64,000 nt of DNA from Pseudomonas sp. SG20056 (GTDB lineage: Bacteria > Pseudomonadota > Gammaproteobacteria > Pseudomonadales > Pseudomonadaceae), in contig NZ_CP134499.1 in the NCBI RefSeq assembly GCF_031764535.1, positions 4,030,001-4,094,000 of the forward strand, read 5' to 3'. Positions 43,132 to 52,678 of the stretch are shown here, in pieces. The stretch's first letter is position 1. Each line of letters begins with the position of its first letter. The notes under the pieces are model-generated. The model made no database searches and was not told where the DNA came from. It saw only the letters and a list, made by a program, of their open reading frames with translations. Both the position numbers and the translations under genes were made by a program.

Positions 43132-44475
43132 TCAGTTACCTTCGCGACGCAGCGCCTGCGGGGTGAAATCGCGCGGCGTCAGCTTGGCGTTAAAGTTGTA
43201 CATCGGCTCGTTGTTATCCAGGCCGTCAACAAAGTAACGCTTGCCCTTGAAGTCGTAGATGGTCTCCAGGGTGCTGCCGAACATCGGTACGTCGTAGTAG
43301 CTGATCGGGTGGCTTTCCTGCACACCGCTCAACTCGCCGCTCTTGTCGTAGAGGTCGGCGGCGAGAATCTGCCAGCTGTCCTCGTCGATGTAGAAGCGAC
43401 GCTTGGCATACGGGTGGCTGAAGCCCTTGCGCAGCTCAGCATCGACCACCCAGACACGGTGCAACTCGTAACGCAGCAAGTCTGGATTCACAGTGTTGCT
43501 GCGCAGGATGTTGTCGTAAGGGATGCCCTTCTGGTGCACGGCGTAGCTGTTGTACGGCACCAGCATTTCCTGCTTGCCGACCAGGGTCCAGTCGTAACGG
43601 TCCGGCGCACCGTTATAGGAGTCGACCACGTCGGCGGTGGCCATGCCGTTGGTGTCCGGCTGCAGAGTGTCATAGGCCAGCATCGGCAGACGGCGCACGC
43701 GGCGCTCGCCACGGTTGAAGCGCCAGGCCTTGCGGATCGCCAGCACCTGATCGAGGGTTTCCTGCACCACCAACGCCGAGCCGGCAAGCTTGGCCGGCGC
43801 AACCACCTTGTACTTGTAGTAGAACAGGGTGTTGTCCAGGTCTTGCGGGCTGACACCTTCACGGCCGTAGAGGAAGTAGATGTCACGTTCCAGCTTGAGC
43901 AGGTTATAGGCACCATTGCTCAGTACCGCCGCCTGGTTGGTGACGAAGCTGATCTGGTCGCCACGGTAACGCATGATGTGGTTCCAGATAACTTCCTGGC
44001 CGGTCTGCGGCAGCGGGAAGGGGATACCAGCGGCAGCACCGTCGACACCGTTACCGCCGGAAATCAGCTCGGCGGTCTGCGCGTTGAAGCGCGTGGCGTC
44101 ATAGATGCGCTGCGGCGCGGCGGCACTGCGACGGGTCGGGAACACCCGCAGGGCGTAGTCCGGGTTCTTTTCCAGCAGCGCCTTGAGGCCGGCCGGCAGT
44201 TGCGCCTGGTACTGCGCCAGGTTCTGACTGTTGACCTGGTACAAGGGCACATCGGCGCTGTAAGGGTCCGGGTGGTGCATGCCAGGCTGGTAGTTGGCTG
44301 GCGGCTGCGCCAGGCCACCGTCCCAGGCGGGAATGGTGCCGGCGGCGTTACCCGCGCGCTCACCGCCCAGCGGCGTCAGGTCCTGACCCAGGCGCGCAGC
44401 CTGGGCACTGTCGACTTTGGCCTGTGCCTGTAGCGCGCACGTAGCCAGCAGCAGAATTGAAAGCGTTCTCAACAC
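43132..44475 (-). CDS. DUF1329 family exported protein
   Basis: The 447-residue product has a signal peptide (MLRTLSILLLATCALQAQA, cleavage near 19) and a DUF1329 body: AARLGQDLTPLGGERAGN, GTIPAWDGGL, WRFNRGERRVRRLPMLAYD, WVVDAELRKGFSHPYAKRRFYIDEDSW. The fold is related to outer-membrane lipoprotein-sorting proteins (LolB-like); family members often accompany transport of sterols or hydrophobic compounds. No partner (RND exporter or DUF1302 gene) is adjacent here. A 5-bp palindrome (TCGGA-TTAG-TCCGA) lies about 110 bp upstream of its start. Confidence 0.88.
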   Translation of the reverse strand: MLRTLSILLLATCALQAQAKVDSAQAARLGQDLTPLGGERAGNAAGTIPAWDGGLAQPPANYQPGMHHPDPYSADVPLYQVNSQNLAQYQAQLPAGLKALLEKNPDYALRVFPTRRSAAAPQRIYDATRFNAQTAELISGGNGVDGAAAGIPFPLPQTGQEVIWNHIMRYRGDQISFVTNQAAVLSNGAYNLLKLERDIYFLYGREGVSPQDLDNTLFYYKYKVVAPAKLAGSALVVQETLDQVLAIRKAWRFNRGERRVRRLPMLAYDTLQPDTNGMATADVVDSYNGAPDRYDWTLVGKQEMLVPYNSYAVHQKGIPYDNILRSNTVNPDLLRYELHRVWVVDAELRKGFSHPYAKRRFYIDEDSWQILAADLYDKSGELSGVQESHPISYYDVPMFGSTLETIYDFKGKRYFVDGLDNNEPMYNFNAKLTPRDFTPQALRREGN

Positions 44476-44657
44476 AGCGATCTCCTCGCAGCCTGGCCAG
44501 AGGCAGGGCTGCTGTTCTTATGACCCGACTGTGGTAGCCGGGTAAATATGCCGTCTTGGTGAGGAGCCGTCCTGGCGGGCGTCGGATTAGTCCGATCTAG
44601 TGCAGTCATCCCTGGGCTTATGGTCTTGCTGCGCCGTTACCTCAGCGCGTAGATCAA

Positions 44658-45377
44658 TCAGTCGATACGCTGGAACTTCAGATCCCATACGCCATGCCCC
44701 AGACGCTCGCCGCGGCGCTCGAACTTGGTGGTCGGACGCTCTGTCGGACGCGGCACATACTGGCCGTCTTCGGCCAGGTTCTGGTAGCCGGGCGCGACAT
44801 TCATCACTTCCAGCATGTATTCGGCGTAAGGCTGCCAATCGGTGGCCATGTGCAGCACGCCACCGACCTTGAGCTTCTGCCGCACCAACTCGGCAAACGC
44901 CGGCTGCACAATACGCCGTTTGTTGTGCTTGGCCTTATGCCAGGGGTCCGGGAAGAATAGCAGCAGCCGATCCAGGCTGGCGTCGGCCACACAGTTGCGC
45001 AATACGTCCATCGCGTCGCAGCTGTAGACGCGCATATTGCTGAGGTTCTGCGTCATCAGGCCGTTGAGCAGCGCGCCAACACCCGGACGGTGTACCTCCA
45101 CGCCGATAAAGTCCTGCTCGGGCGAGGCGGCGGCCATTTCCAGGGTGGAATGGCCCATGCCGAAGCCGATCTCGAAGGTACGCGGCGCGCTGCGACCGAA
45201 CACCTGGTCGAAGTCGCGCAAGCCATCCTCCAATTGCAGACCGAACTTCGGCCAGCCCTGATCGAGGCCGCGTTGCTGGCCTTCGGTCATACGCCCGGCG
45301 CGCATCACGAAACTCTTGATCGCGCGATGCTTGGAGGTGTCTTCAGCCGGCTCAGGCTGTTGTGGCAAATCAGTCAT
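44658..45377 (-). CDS. trmB: tRNA (guanine-N7-)-methyltransferase
   Basis: TrmB makes m7G46 in the variable loop of tRNAs. The 239-residue product shows the SAM motif [25 protein letters not shown], and the catalytic/tRNA segment [17 protein letters not shown] with [13 protein letters not shown] and [19 protein letters not shown] at the C-terminus. It is 9 bp downstream of thiG, continuing the thiS-thiG-trmB order of pseudomonads. Confidence 0.96.
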   Translation of the reverse strand: MTDLPQQPEPAEDTSKHRAIKSFVMRAGRMTEGQQRGLDQGWPKFGLQLEDGLRDFDQVFGRSAPRTFEIGFGMGHSTLEMAAASPEQDFIGVEVHRPGVGALLNGLMTQNLSNMRVYSCDAMDVLRNCVADASLDRLLLFFPDPWHKAKHNKRRIVQPAFAELVRQKLKVGGVLHMATDWQPYAEYMLEVMNVAPGYQNLAEDGQYVPRPTERPTTKFERRGERLGHGVWDLKFQRID

Positions 45378-45386
45378 GCTGTGCTC

Positions 45387-46181
45387 TTACTTGATCAGGC
45401 CATCCAGCGGCGATGAAGCGCTGGCATAGAGTTTTTTCGGCATACGCCCGGCCAGGTAGGCCATGCGTCCGGCGATGATCGCGTGCTTCATCGCCTCGCC
45501 CATCAGGATCGGGTTCTGCGCATGGGCAATCGCACTGTTCATCAGCACGGCCTCGCAGCCCAGTTCCATGGCAATCGTGGCATCGGACGCGGTGCCGACA
45601 CCGGCATCGACCAATACCGGAACGGTAGCCTCTTCGAGGATGATGCGCAGGTTGTACGGGTTGCAGATGCCCAGCCCGGTGCCAATCAGCCCGGCCAACG
45701 GCATCACCGCGATGCAGCCCATGGCCGCCAGCTCACGGGCGATGATCGGGTCATCGCTGGTGTACACCATCACGTCGAAGCCGTCCTTGACCAGCACTTC
45801 GGCGGCCTTGAGGGTTTCGATGACGTTGGGGAACAGGGTCTTCTGGTCCGCCAGCACTTCCAGCTTGACCAACTTGTGGCCATCGAGCAGCTCACGGGCC
45901 AGGCGGCAGGTACGCACCGCCTCGACGGCGTCATAGCAGCCGGCGGTGTTCGGCAGGATGGTGTACTTATCCGGCGAGATCACATCCAGCAGGTTCGGCT
46001 CCCCCGGGTTCTGTCCGATATTGGTTCGACGCACCGCCACGGTGACGATCTCGGCACCCGAGGCCTCGATAGCCAGGCGGGTTTCCTCGAGGTCCTTGTA
46101 CTTGCCGGTACCGACCAGCAGGCGCGACTGATAGGTACGGCCGGCCAGGGTAAAGGGCTTGTCGCTGGGCGCATGGCTCAT
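45387..46181 (-). CDS. thiG: Thiazole synthase
   Basis: ThiG forms the thiazole phosphate moiety of thiamine from deoxyxylulose phosphate, glycine imine and ThiS thiocarboxylate. The 264-residue barrel protein shows [15 protein letters not shown] (with the Schiff-base lysine region), [34 protein letters not shown] and [22 protein letters not shown]. thiS lies 57 bp upstream on the same strand. No TPP riboswitch is visible in that short gap. Confidence 0.97.
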   Translation of the reverse strand: MSHAPSDKPFTLAGRTYQSRLLVGTGKYKDLEETRLAIEASGAEIVTVAVRRTNIGQNPGEPNLLDVISPDKYTILPNTAGCYDAVEAVRTCRLARELLDGHKLVKLEVLADQKTLFPNVIETLKAAEVLVKDGFDVMVYTSDDPIIARELAAMGCIAVMPLAGLIGTGLGICNPYNLRIILEEATVPVLVDAGVGTASDATIAMELGCEAVLMNSAIAHAQNPILMGEAMKHAIIAGRMAYLAGRMPKKLYASASSPLDGLIK

Positions 46182-46238
46182 GGGTAATCCTCGTGAAGGT
46201 GGGCGGCTGTCTGAGCGCGATAAACCGATGAGCGGGGA

Positions 46239-46439
46239 TCAACCACCGCCAATGGCGTGGACCACTTCAACCTGGTCACCCTCGCGCAAGGCGGTGGTGG
46301 CGTACTGGCTGCGCGGCACGATATCCAGATTGAGCTCAACCGCCACGCGCCGTCCGACCAGATCCAGACGCTCGATCAACCCGGCGACGGTTTCCCCGTC
46401 GGGCAATTCGAATGCTTCACCGTTTAACTGAATACGCAT
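46239..46439 (-). CDS. thiS: Sulfur carrier protein ThiS
   Basis: ThiS is the ubiquitin-like sulfur carrier that is thiocarboxylated at its C-terminus and donates sulfur to ThiG. The 66-residue product begins MRIQLNGEAFEL and ends AIGGG, keeping the required Gly-Gly tail. It is directly upstream of thiG. Confidence 0.95.
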   Translation of the reverse strand: MRIQLNGEAFELPDGETVAGLIERLDLVGRRVAVELNLDIVPRSQYATTALREGDQVEVVHAIGGG

Positions 46440-46541
46440 GACGGGTTGGTCACAACTGGGAAAAGGGCCGGCATTCTAGCCTGATCATGGGCGCTGACCA
46501 AGGCTAAAGGCTGCCGCTCGTCCTGCTTTCTGACTTATGGG

Positions 46542-46928
46542 TCAGGCGCTACTGCGCGCACCCAGCTTCCAGGCCGCCAGACCCAGACACAGCCAGCCGG
46601 CGAGAAACGCCAGACCACCGAAGGGGGTGACCATGCCCAACGTACTGATACCGCTCAAGGTCAGCGCATACAGGCTACCGGAGAACAGCGCGATACCCAG
46701 GGCAAACAGCGCGCCGGCGCAATTGACCAGCGGCGCGGGCCGCAGCAAGGCCAGCAGGCCAACGCCGAACAGCGCCAGGGCGTGAATCAGTTGGTAGTGA
46801 GCACCGGTCTGGAATACCGCGAGATAGGCCGGCGTCAGCTGACTCTTCAGGCCATGCGCGGCAAAGGCGCCCAACGCGACACCGCTAAAACCGGCACAGG
46901 CGGACAGCAATAACCACAGACGAGCCAT
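46542..46928 (-). CDS. DUF423 family membrane protein
   Basis: The 128-residue protein has four hydrophobic helices and the DUF423 (YgdD-like) signatures GVALGAFAAHGLK and FQTGAHYQLIHALALFGVGLLALL, and GMVTPFGGLAFLAGWLCL. Function is not known. It is divergent from mtgA. Confidence 0.92.
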   Translation of the reverse strand: MARLWLLLSACAGFSGVALGAFAAHGLKSQLTPAYLAVFQTGAHYQLIHALALFGVGLLALLRPAPLVNCAGALFALGIALFSGSLYALTLSGISTLGMVTPFGGLAFLAGWLCLGLAAWKLGARSSA

Positions 46929-46995
46929 GCATCACTCCAGCTATAGAAACAGGGCTGGCTATAATGGCCGGCAAATTCATCCCGGCCAAGCACGC

Positions 46996-47733
46996 ATGTT
47001 TCGATCCCTCTTCCGTCGACTGCTCAAACTCCTGCTTTGGCTGATGCTCGCCTCGGTTCTACTGGTGTTGTTATTCCGTTGGGTGCCGCCACCCGGCACC
47101 GCGTTGATGGTCGAGCGCAAGATCGAGTCCTGGATCGATGATCAACCCATCGACCTGCAGCACAGCTGGCGCCCATGGGGCGAACTGCCGGATGACCTGA
47201 AGATGGCCGTGATCGCCGGCGAGGATCAGAAGTTCGCCGAACACTGGGGCTTCGATGTCGCGGCTATCCAGGCCGCTCTGGAACACAACCAGCAAGGCGG
47301 TTCTCTGCGCGGCGCCAGTACCCTCAGCCAGCAAGTGGCGAAGAACCTGTTTCTATGGTCTGGGCGCAGTTGGCTGCGCAAAGGTATGGAAGTATGGTTT
47401 ACCGGCCTGATCGAACTGCTCTGGCCCAAGCAACGGATTCTTGAGGTGTACCTCAACAGCGTCGAGTGGGGCGATGGCGTGTTCGGTGCCGAAGCAGCCG
47501 CGCGGCATCATTTCAAGGTCGGCGCGCCCTACCTGTCACGCCAGCAGAGCAGCCTGCTGGCCGCCGTGCTGCCCAACCCACGCGAGTGGAGCGCCAGCCG
47601 CCCGAGTGCACACATCAGCCGCCGGGCCAACTGGATTCGCCAGCAGATGTGGCAACTGGGCGGCAGCCACTACCTCAACCGCCTGCAACCCAACCGCCCC
47701 GAGTGGTGGCCGAACTGGTTAAAGGGCGTTTAG
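46996..47733 (+). CDS. mtgA: Monofunctional biosynthetic peptidoglycan transglycosylase
   Basis: MtgA polymerises lipid II glycan chains without transpeptidase activity. The 245-residue product has one N-terminal membrane helix (about 8-28) and a GT51 domain: IAGEDQKFAEHWGFD with the catalytic Glu, GASTLSQQVAKNLFLW, and ILEVYLNSVEWGDGVFGAEAAARHHF. The ATG at 46996 is the family start. It ends 1 bp from the convergent next gene. Confidence 0.95.
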   Translation: MFRSLFRRLLKLLLWLMLASVLLVLLFRWVPPPGTALMVERKIESWIDDQPIDLQHSWRPWGELPDDLKMAVIAGEDQKFAEHWGFDVAAIQAALEHNQQGGSLRGASTLSQQVAKNLFLWSGRSWLRKGMEVWFTGLIELLWPKQRILEVYLNSVEWGDGVFGAEAAARHHFKVGAPYLSRQQSSLLAAVLPNPREWSASRPSAHISRRANWIRQQMWQLGGSHYLNRLQPNRPEWWPNWLKGV

Positions 47734-47734
47734 C

Positions 47735-48346
47735 TCAGCGCTGTTTCAGCAGATGCCGCGGCACGGCATAGAGGAAGTACAACTCGTCGTCCTGCAGGTG
47801 CGCGGTCATGCCCAGCTCGGGATACACCCAGGCCTGCCCCTCGGCCAGCTCCAGGGTCAGACGCGGCTGACCGATGCTGGCAGCCAATCGCGCAACATCC
47901 AGCGGCTCCGGTGGTAACAGGGTCAAGGCAATAATCGGACGATTGGCCAATGGCACCAGCAACTGGCTGCCCAGCGGCTGCTCCTTGTCCGTTGGTTTTA
48001 ACCCTGCAGCGGCCAGCAAGCTTTCGCGCTCGCTCTTATCCAGACCGACTTCCGCCTCCAGCGACCACTTTTCATCGCCGTCCGGCAACTCACCGCGATA
48101 CAGCAGGCGTGCGCCATCCAGGTTCGGCTGCAGCCAAAGCTCACCTTCCAGCGCATCGTTCAGGTGAACCAGGCTCAGCCGATCATCGGCCAGCGGCGTG
48201 AGCACCTTGGTTTGCCATTGAGCCAACCAAGACACCGGTTGCGCTGCGGATTGCCGACTCATCAGCCACGCACCCCAGGCAAAAAACAGGGCCGCGACAA
48301 CGGCAAAGATCAACCAGTGCTGCAGGCGTATGGGCGGTAATTTCAC
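47735..48346 (-). CDS. Hypothetical single-pass membrane protein
   Basis: The 203-residue product has an N-terminal membrane helix (about 9-29, HWLIFAVVAALFFAWGAWLM) and a periplasmic body with no domain I recognise; LNDALEGELWLQPNLDGARLLYRGELP and PIIALTLLPPEPLD suggest a beta-rich fold. By position between mtgA and rpoH it corresponds to the uncharacterised gene at this place in P. aeruginosa. Confidence 0.82.
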   Translation of the reverse strand: MKLPPIRLQHWLIFAVVAALFFAWGAWLMSRQSAAQPVSWLAQWQTKVLTPLADDRLSLVHLNDALEGELWLQPNLDGARLLYRGELPDGDEKWSLEAEVGLDKSERESLLAAAGLKPTDKEQPLGSQLLVPLANRPIIALTLLPPEPLDVARLAASIGQPRLTLELAEGQAWVYPELGMTAHLQDDELYFLYAVPRHLLKQR

Positions 48347-48365
48347 GGGCTTTTCCTTAGGCAGA

Positions 48366-48392
48366 AAAAAGCCGCACCTGGGTGCGGCTTCT
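48366..48392 (-). terminator. Rho-independent terminator of rpoH
   Basis: Read leftward, AAGCCGCAC, a short CCAG loop and GTGCGGCTTTTTT form a stem followed by T-residues, 15 nt after the rpoH stop. Confidence 0.9.
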
Positions 48393-48406
48393 GACGGTAG
48401 CGCGAC

Positions 48407-49261
<855 letters not shown>

Positions 49262-49286
49262 TTGAATCCTCCGACTTACGAATCGT

Positions 49287-49307
49287 GGAGCAGTCTAGCA
49301 CTGCTCC
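49287..49307 (-). promoter_or_regulatory. Hairpin in the rpoH 5' untranslated region
   Basis: GGAGCAGT, a 5-nt loop and ACTGCTCC form a perfect 8-bp stem about 26 nt upstream of the rpoH start codon. It lies within the leader of any transcript starting further upstream and is close to, but does not include, the GGAGGA ribosome binding site. Confidence 0.5.
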
Positions 49308-49373
49308 TTGGGACTTTATACCGAGGTACAAGTTCCCTTACACATAGTCAATATCAAGCAAAACAATAACTTA

Positions 49374-50393
49374 CTATCTAGGTGCCAGCTCGCTCAAGTG
49401 CCTTGCGACCGCCAGCCAGGCGCCAATATAGCCCAACAGCACCGCGCCGAGCAGTAGCGACAGACCATCGGCCATCGGCACGCCATCCAGGGCGAAGTCG
49501 CTGCCGTACAAACCGGCCAGACGCACCACGGCGTCGTTTAGCCAGTCCAGGCCAAAGGCCAGCAACAGCCAGGCGAACACGCCCGCGCCAATCCCGTACA
49601 GCGCGCCCATATAAAGGAAAGGACGACGCACATAGCTGTCGGTGCCGCCGACCAGCTTGATCACCTCAATCTCGGTACGGCGGTTCTCGATATGCAGACG
49701 AATGGTGTTGCCGATCACCAGTAGCAGCGCCATCACCAACAGCAGGGTCAGGCCGAAAACAAAGCGCTCACCCAACTTGAGCATGGCGCTCAGGCGCTCG
49801 ACCCAAAGCAGGTCCAGTTGCGCCTGCTGCACCCGTGGCAACTCGGCCAGGCGCAGGCGCAGGGCTTCCAGGGCGATTTTGTCGACCTGCTGCGGCGTGA
49901 CCACGATCACCCCAGGCAGCGGGTTATCCGGCAGTTCCTTGAGCGCTTCACCCAGCCCCGACTGCTGCTGAAACTCGGCCAGCGCCTGTTCGCGGCTGAT
50001 CCACTCGGCCTCTTCAACATCGTCCATCGCGGCGATCTGCTCACGCAGCGCCTGGCCCTGGGCCTCGCTGGCGTCGATCTGCAGGTACAGGGAAATCTGC
50101 GCCGCACGCTGCCAGGAAACACCCAGGCGCTCGACGTTATCCAGTAACAAGGCCAGGCCCATGGGCAGGCTCAGGGCCACAGCCATAACCAGGCAGGTAA
50201 AGAAGCTGCCGATCGGCTGTTTGCCCAGACGGCGCAGACTGTCGACCAAGCTGGCGCGGTGGTTTTCCAGCCAGGCGTGCAGCTGGTGGGTAAAGCTTGG
50301 GCCGTCATCGCCCGGGGTTGGCGCCTCGGATTTCTTCGGCGCCGCACCGACGCGTTGCGCCGGCTGCGGAGGTGGCATGCGTGTAGCACTCAT
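49374..50393 (-). CDS. ftsX: Cell division protein FtsX
   Basis: FtsX is the membrane partner of FtsE; the complex couples ATP hydrolysis to activation of septal peptidoglycan hydrolases. The 339-residue product has a cytoplasmic N-terminal extension, a first membrane helix (about 63-85), a large periplasmic loop, and three C-terminal helices (about 215-240, 265-290, 310-330). VKLVGGTDSYVRRPFLYMGALYGIG, split across the loop, is family typical. ATGA overlap with ftsE implies coupling. Confidence 0.95.
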   Translation of the reverse strand: MSATRMPPPQPAQRVGAAPKKSEAPTPGDDGPSFTHQLHAWLENHRASLVDSLRRLGKQPIGSFFTCLVMAVALSLPMGLALLLDNVERLGVSWQRAAQISLYLQIDASEAQGQALREQIAAMDDVEEAEWISREQALAEFQQQSGLGEALKELPDNPLPGVIVVTPQQVDKIALEALRLRLAELPRVQQAQLDLLWVERLSAMLKLGERFVFGLTLLLVMALLLVIGNTIRLHIENRRTEIEVIKLVGGTDSYVRRPFLYMGALYGIGAGVFAWLLLAFGLDWLNDAVVRLAGLYGSDFALDGVPMADGLSLLLGAVLLGYIGAWLAVARHLSELAPR

Positions 50394-51061
50394 ACCGAGG
50401 CCTCCCCATCACCAATCAGTCGGCCGCGTTGCAGGGTCAGCATGCGGTGACGCATGCGCGCGATCAGGGCCAGGTCGTGGCTGGCGATCAGCACGGTGGT
50501 GCCCAGGCGGTTGATGTCTTCGAAAACGCCCATGATCTCGGCGGCCAGACGCGGGTCGAGGTTACCGGTAGGTTCGTCCGCCAGCAGCAAGGCCGGGCGG
50601 TGCACTACGGCGCGGGCAATGCCGACGCGTTGCTGCTGACCGGTGGACAGGTCGCCGGGGAACTGCTCGGCCTTGTCGGCCAGCGACACGCGCTCCAGCG
50701 CAGTCCGCACGCGGGTGCCGATCTCGTCCTTGGACAGGCCGAGAATCTGCAGCGGCAGTGCCACGTTGTCGAACACGCTGCGGTCGAACAGCAGCTGATG
50801 GTTCTGGAACACCACGCCGATCTGCCGACGCAGGAACGGAATCTGTGCATTGGTGATATGCGACAGGTCCTGTCCGGCCAGCAGCAGCTTGCCGCTGCTC
50901 GGCCGCTCCATCGCCAGCAACAAGCGCAATAGCGTGCTCTTGCCCGCCCCGGAATGACCGGTAACGAAGAGAAACTCGCCACGCCGGACGTGGAAGCTCA
51001 GTTCGTGCAGCCCGACGTGGCCGTTGGGGTAGCGCTTACCGACCTGCTCGAATTTGATCAT
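50390..51061 (-). CDS. ftsE: Cell division ATP-binding protein FtsE
   Basis: FtsE is the ABC-type ATPase of the FtsEX complex at the division site. The 223-residue product has Walker A GHSGAGKST, Q-loop GVVFQNHQLL, signature LSTGQQQRV, Walker B LLLADEPTGNLD and the switch His in IASHDL. The ATG at 51061 gives MIKFEQVGKRY and is 1 nt after the ftsY stop; the open frame runs to 51181 within ftsY. Confidence 0.97.
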   Translation of the reverse strand: MIKFEQVGKRYPNGHVGLHELSFHVRRGEFLFVTGHSGAGKSTLLRLLLAMERPSSGKLLLAGQDLSHITNAQIPFLRRQIGVVFQNHQLLFDRSVFDNVALPLQILGLSKDEIGTRVRTALERVSLADKAEQFPGDLSTGQQQRVGIARAVVHRPALLLADEPTGNLDPRLAAEIMGVFEDINRLGTTVLIASHDLALIARMRHRMLTLQRGRLIGDGEASV

Positions 51062-51062
51062 C

Positions 51063-52475
51063 CTATTTCTCCGCGAACAGGGCCTGAACGAAGGCATCGG
51101 CCTCAAAGGTGCGCAGGTCATCAATGCCCTCGCCCACCCCGATATAACGGATCGGCAAGGCAAACTGCTTGGCCAGGGCAAAGATCACCCCGCCCTTGGC
51201 GGTGCCATCCAGCTTGGTTAGCGCCAGACCGGTGAGGTTGACCGTCTGGTTGAACTGCTTGGCCTGGCTGATGGCGTTCTGCCCGGTGCCGGCGTCCAGC
51301 ACCAGCAGCACTTCGTGGGGTGCAGTGTCGTCGAGCTTACCGATCACCCGGCGGACCTTCTTCAGTTCTTCCATCAGGTTGTCTTTGGTGTGCAGGCGCC
51401 CGGCGGTATCGGCGATCAGCACGTCCATGCCACGAGCTTTGGCGGCCTGCACGGCATCGAAAATCACCGAAGCGGAATCGGCACCGGTGTGCTGGGCGAT
51501 CACCGCAATCTGGTTGCGCTCACCCCACACCTGCAACTGCTCGACGGCCGCAGCACGGAAGGTGTCGCCGGCGGCGAGCATGACCTTCTTGCCGTCCTGC
51601 TGGAGTTTTTTCGCCAGCTTGCCAATGGTAGTGGTCTTGCCCGCGCCGTTTACGCCGACCACCAGAATCACATAGGGCTGTTTGCTGTTGTCGATTTTCA
51701 GCGGCTGTTCGACCGGCTTTAGCAGCGCAACCAGCTCGTCCTGCAGGGCCTTGTACAGCGCGCCGCTGTCGGCCAGCTCCTTGCGTGCGACACGCTTGGT
51801 CAGGTTACCGATTATCGCCGTGGTGGCCTCGACGCCAACGTCAGCGGTCAGCAGGCGGGTTTCCAAGTCTTCGAGCAGGTCATCGTCGATGACTTTCTTG
51901 CCAAGAAACAGGCTAGCCATCCCCTCGCCAAGGCTGGCGCTGGTTTTCGACAGACCCTGCTTGAGCCGCTCAAGAAAGCCCGTACGGCTTTCCTCGGCGC
52001 TTTTGACCGGTGCAGCAGCAGGTTGCACGGCGACTGGCTCGGCCACAGGTGGCGCGCTAACCGGCTCAACAACTACGGGCACTTCAATATGCGCATGCAA
52101 CACTTCGCTGCCAGCATTGATACGGAAACGCGACGGCCGTGGCTGCGGGTTGGCTTCGCTGGCTTCAACCGGAGCAACCGGAGCAACCGGAGCAACCGGA
52201 GCAGGCTGAGGCTCGGCAGCTACCTCGGCAACAACGACCGGCTCTACGGCGGGCGCAGCAACTTCACTTACTGGCGTAACGGGCGCAGCGGCGGGCTCGA
52301 TGGCAACCGCTACAACCGGCTGCTCACCAACTGGCGCTGGTTGCGGCTCAGGGTTGGCCGGCGCTTGCGGCTTTTTGCGCAGCCAGCCGAACAGATCTTT
52401 CTTCTCGGCTGGCTTCTCGGTGGATGCCGGCGCAGAGGGGGAGGTGGGCTTCTTGTCGTCGTTGGAACCAAACAT
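51063..52475 (-). CDS. ftsY: Signal recognition particle receptor FtsY
   Basis: FtsY is the SRP receptor GTPase that targets ribosome-nascent chains to the Sec translocon. The 470-residue product has an acidic/Pro-rich A domain (to about 170) with tandem APV units from four 9-bp repeats near 52165-52200. The NG domain shows GVNGAGKTTTIGKLA, DTAGRLHTKDNLMEEL and TKLDGTAKGG. ftsY-ftsE-ftsX is the conserved order. Confidence 0.97.
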   Translation of the reverse strand: MFGSNDDKKPTSPSAPASTEKPAEKKDLFGWLRKKPQAPANPEPQPAPVGEQPVVAVAIEPAAAPVTPVSEVAAPAVEPVVVAEVAAEPQPAPVAPVAPVAPVEASEANPQPRPSRFRINAGSEVLHAHIEVPVVVEPVSAPPVAEPVAVQPAAAPVKSAEESRTGFLERLKQGLSKTSASLGEGMASLFLGKKVIDDDLLEDLETRLLTADVGVEATTAIIGNLTKRVARKELADSGALYKALQDELVALLKPVEQPLKIDNSKQPYVILVVGVNGAGKTTTIGKLAKKLQQDGKKVMLAAGDTFRAAAVEQLQVWGERNQIAVIAQHTGADSASVIFDAVQAAKARGMDVLIADTAGRLHTKDNLMEELKKVRRVIGKLDDTAPHEVLLVLDAGTGQNAISQAKQFNQTVNLTGLALTKLDGTAKGGVIFALAKQFALPIRYIGVGEGIDDLRTFEADAFVQALFAEK

Positions 52476-52678
52476 GGAGACGGCTATCTCAAAGGTGCGA
52501 CGCGCCGGCCACAGGCTCTGAAGGCATTACTCACGCGGCATTAAAAGCTGAAGAGTGCACGCGGAAACAATCAGAAGCCTTAGCAGGCGTGGTCGCCAGT
52601 AAAACGGATGCGTATCCTAGCACCTCCGCGCCCGCCGACGCTAAGACCAAGCGGGCCCGTCCGACAGGTCGATAACCC

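Noticed and set aside
44581-44595. TCGGA-TTAG-TCCGA palindrome upstream of the DUF1329 gene as an operator
   Set aside because: Five-base arms are easily found by chance and no regulator gene is near.
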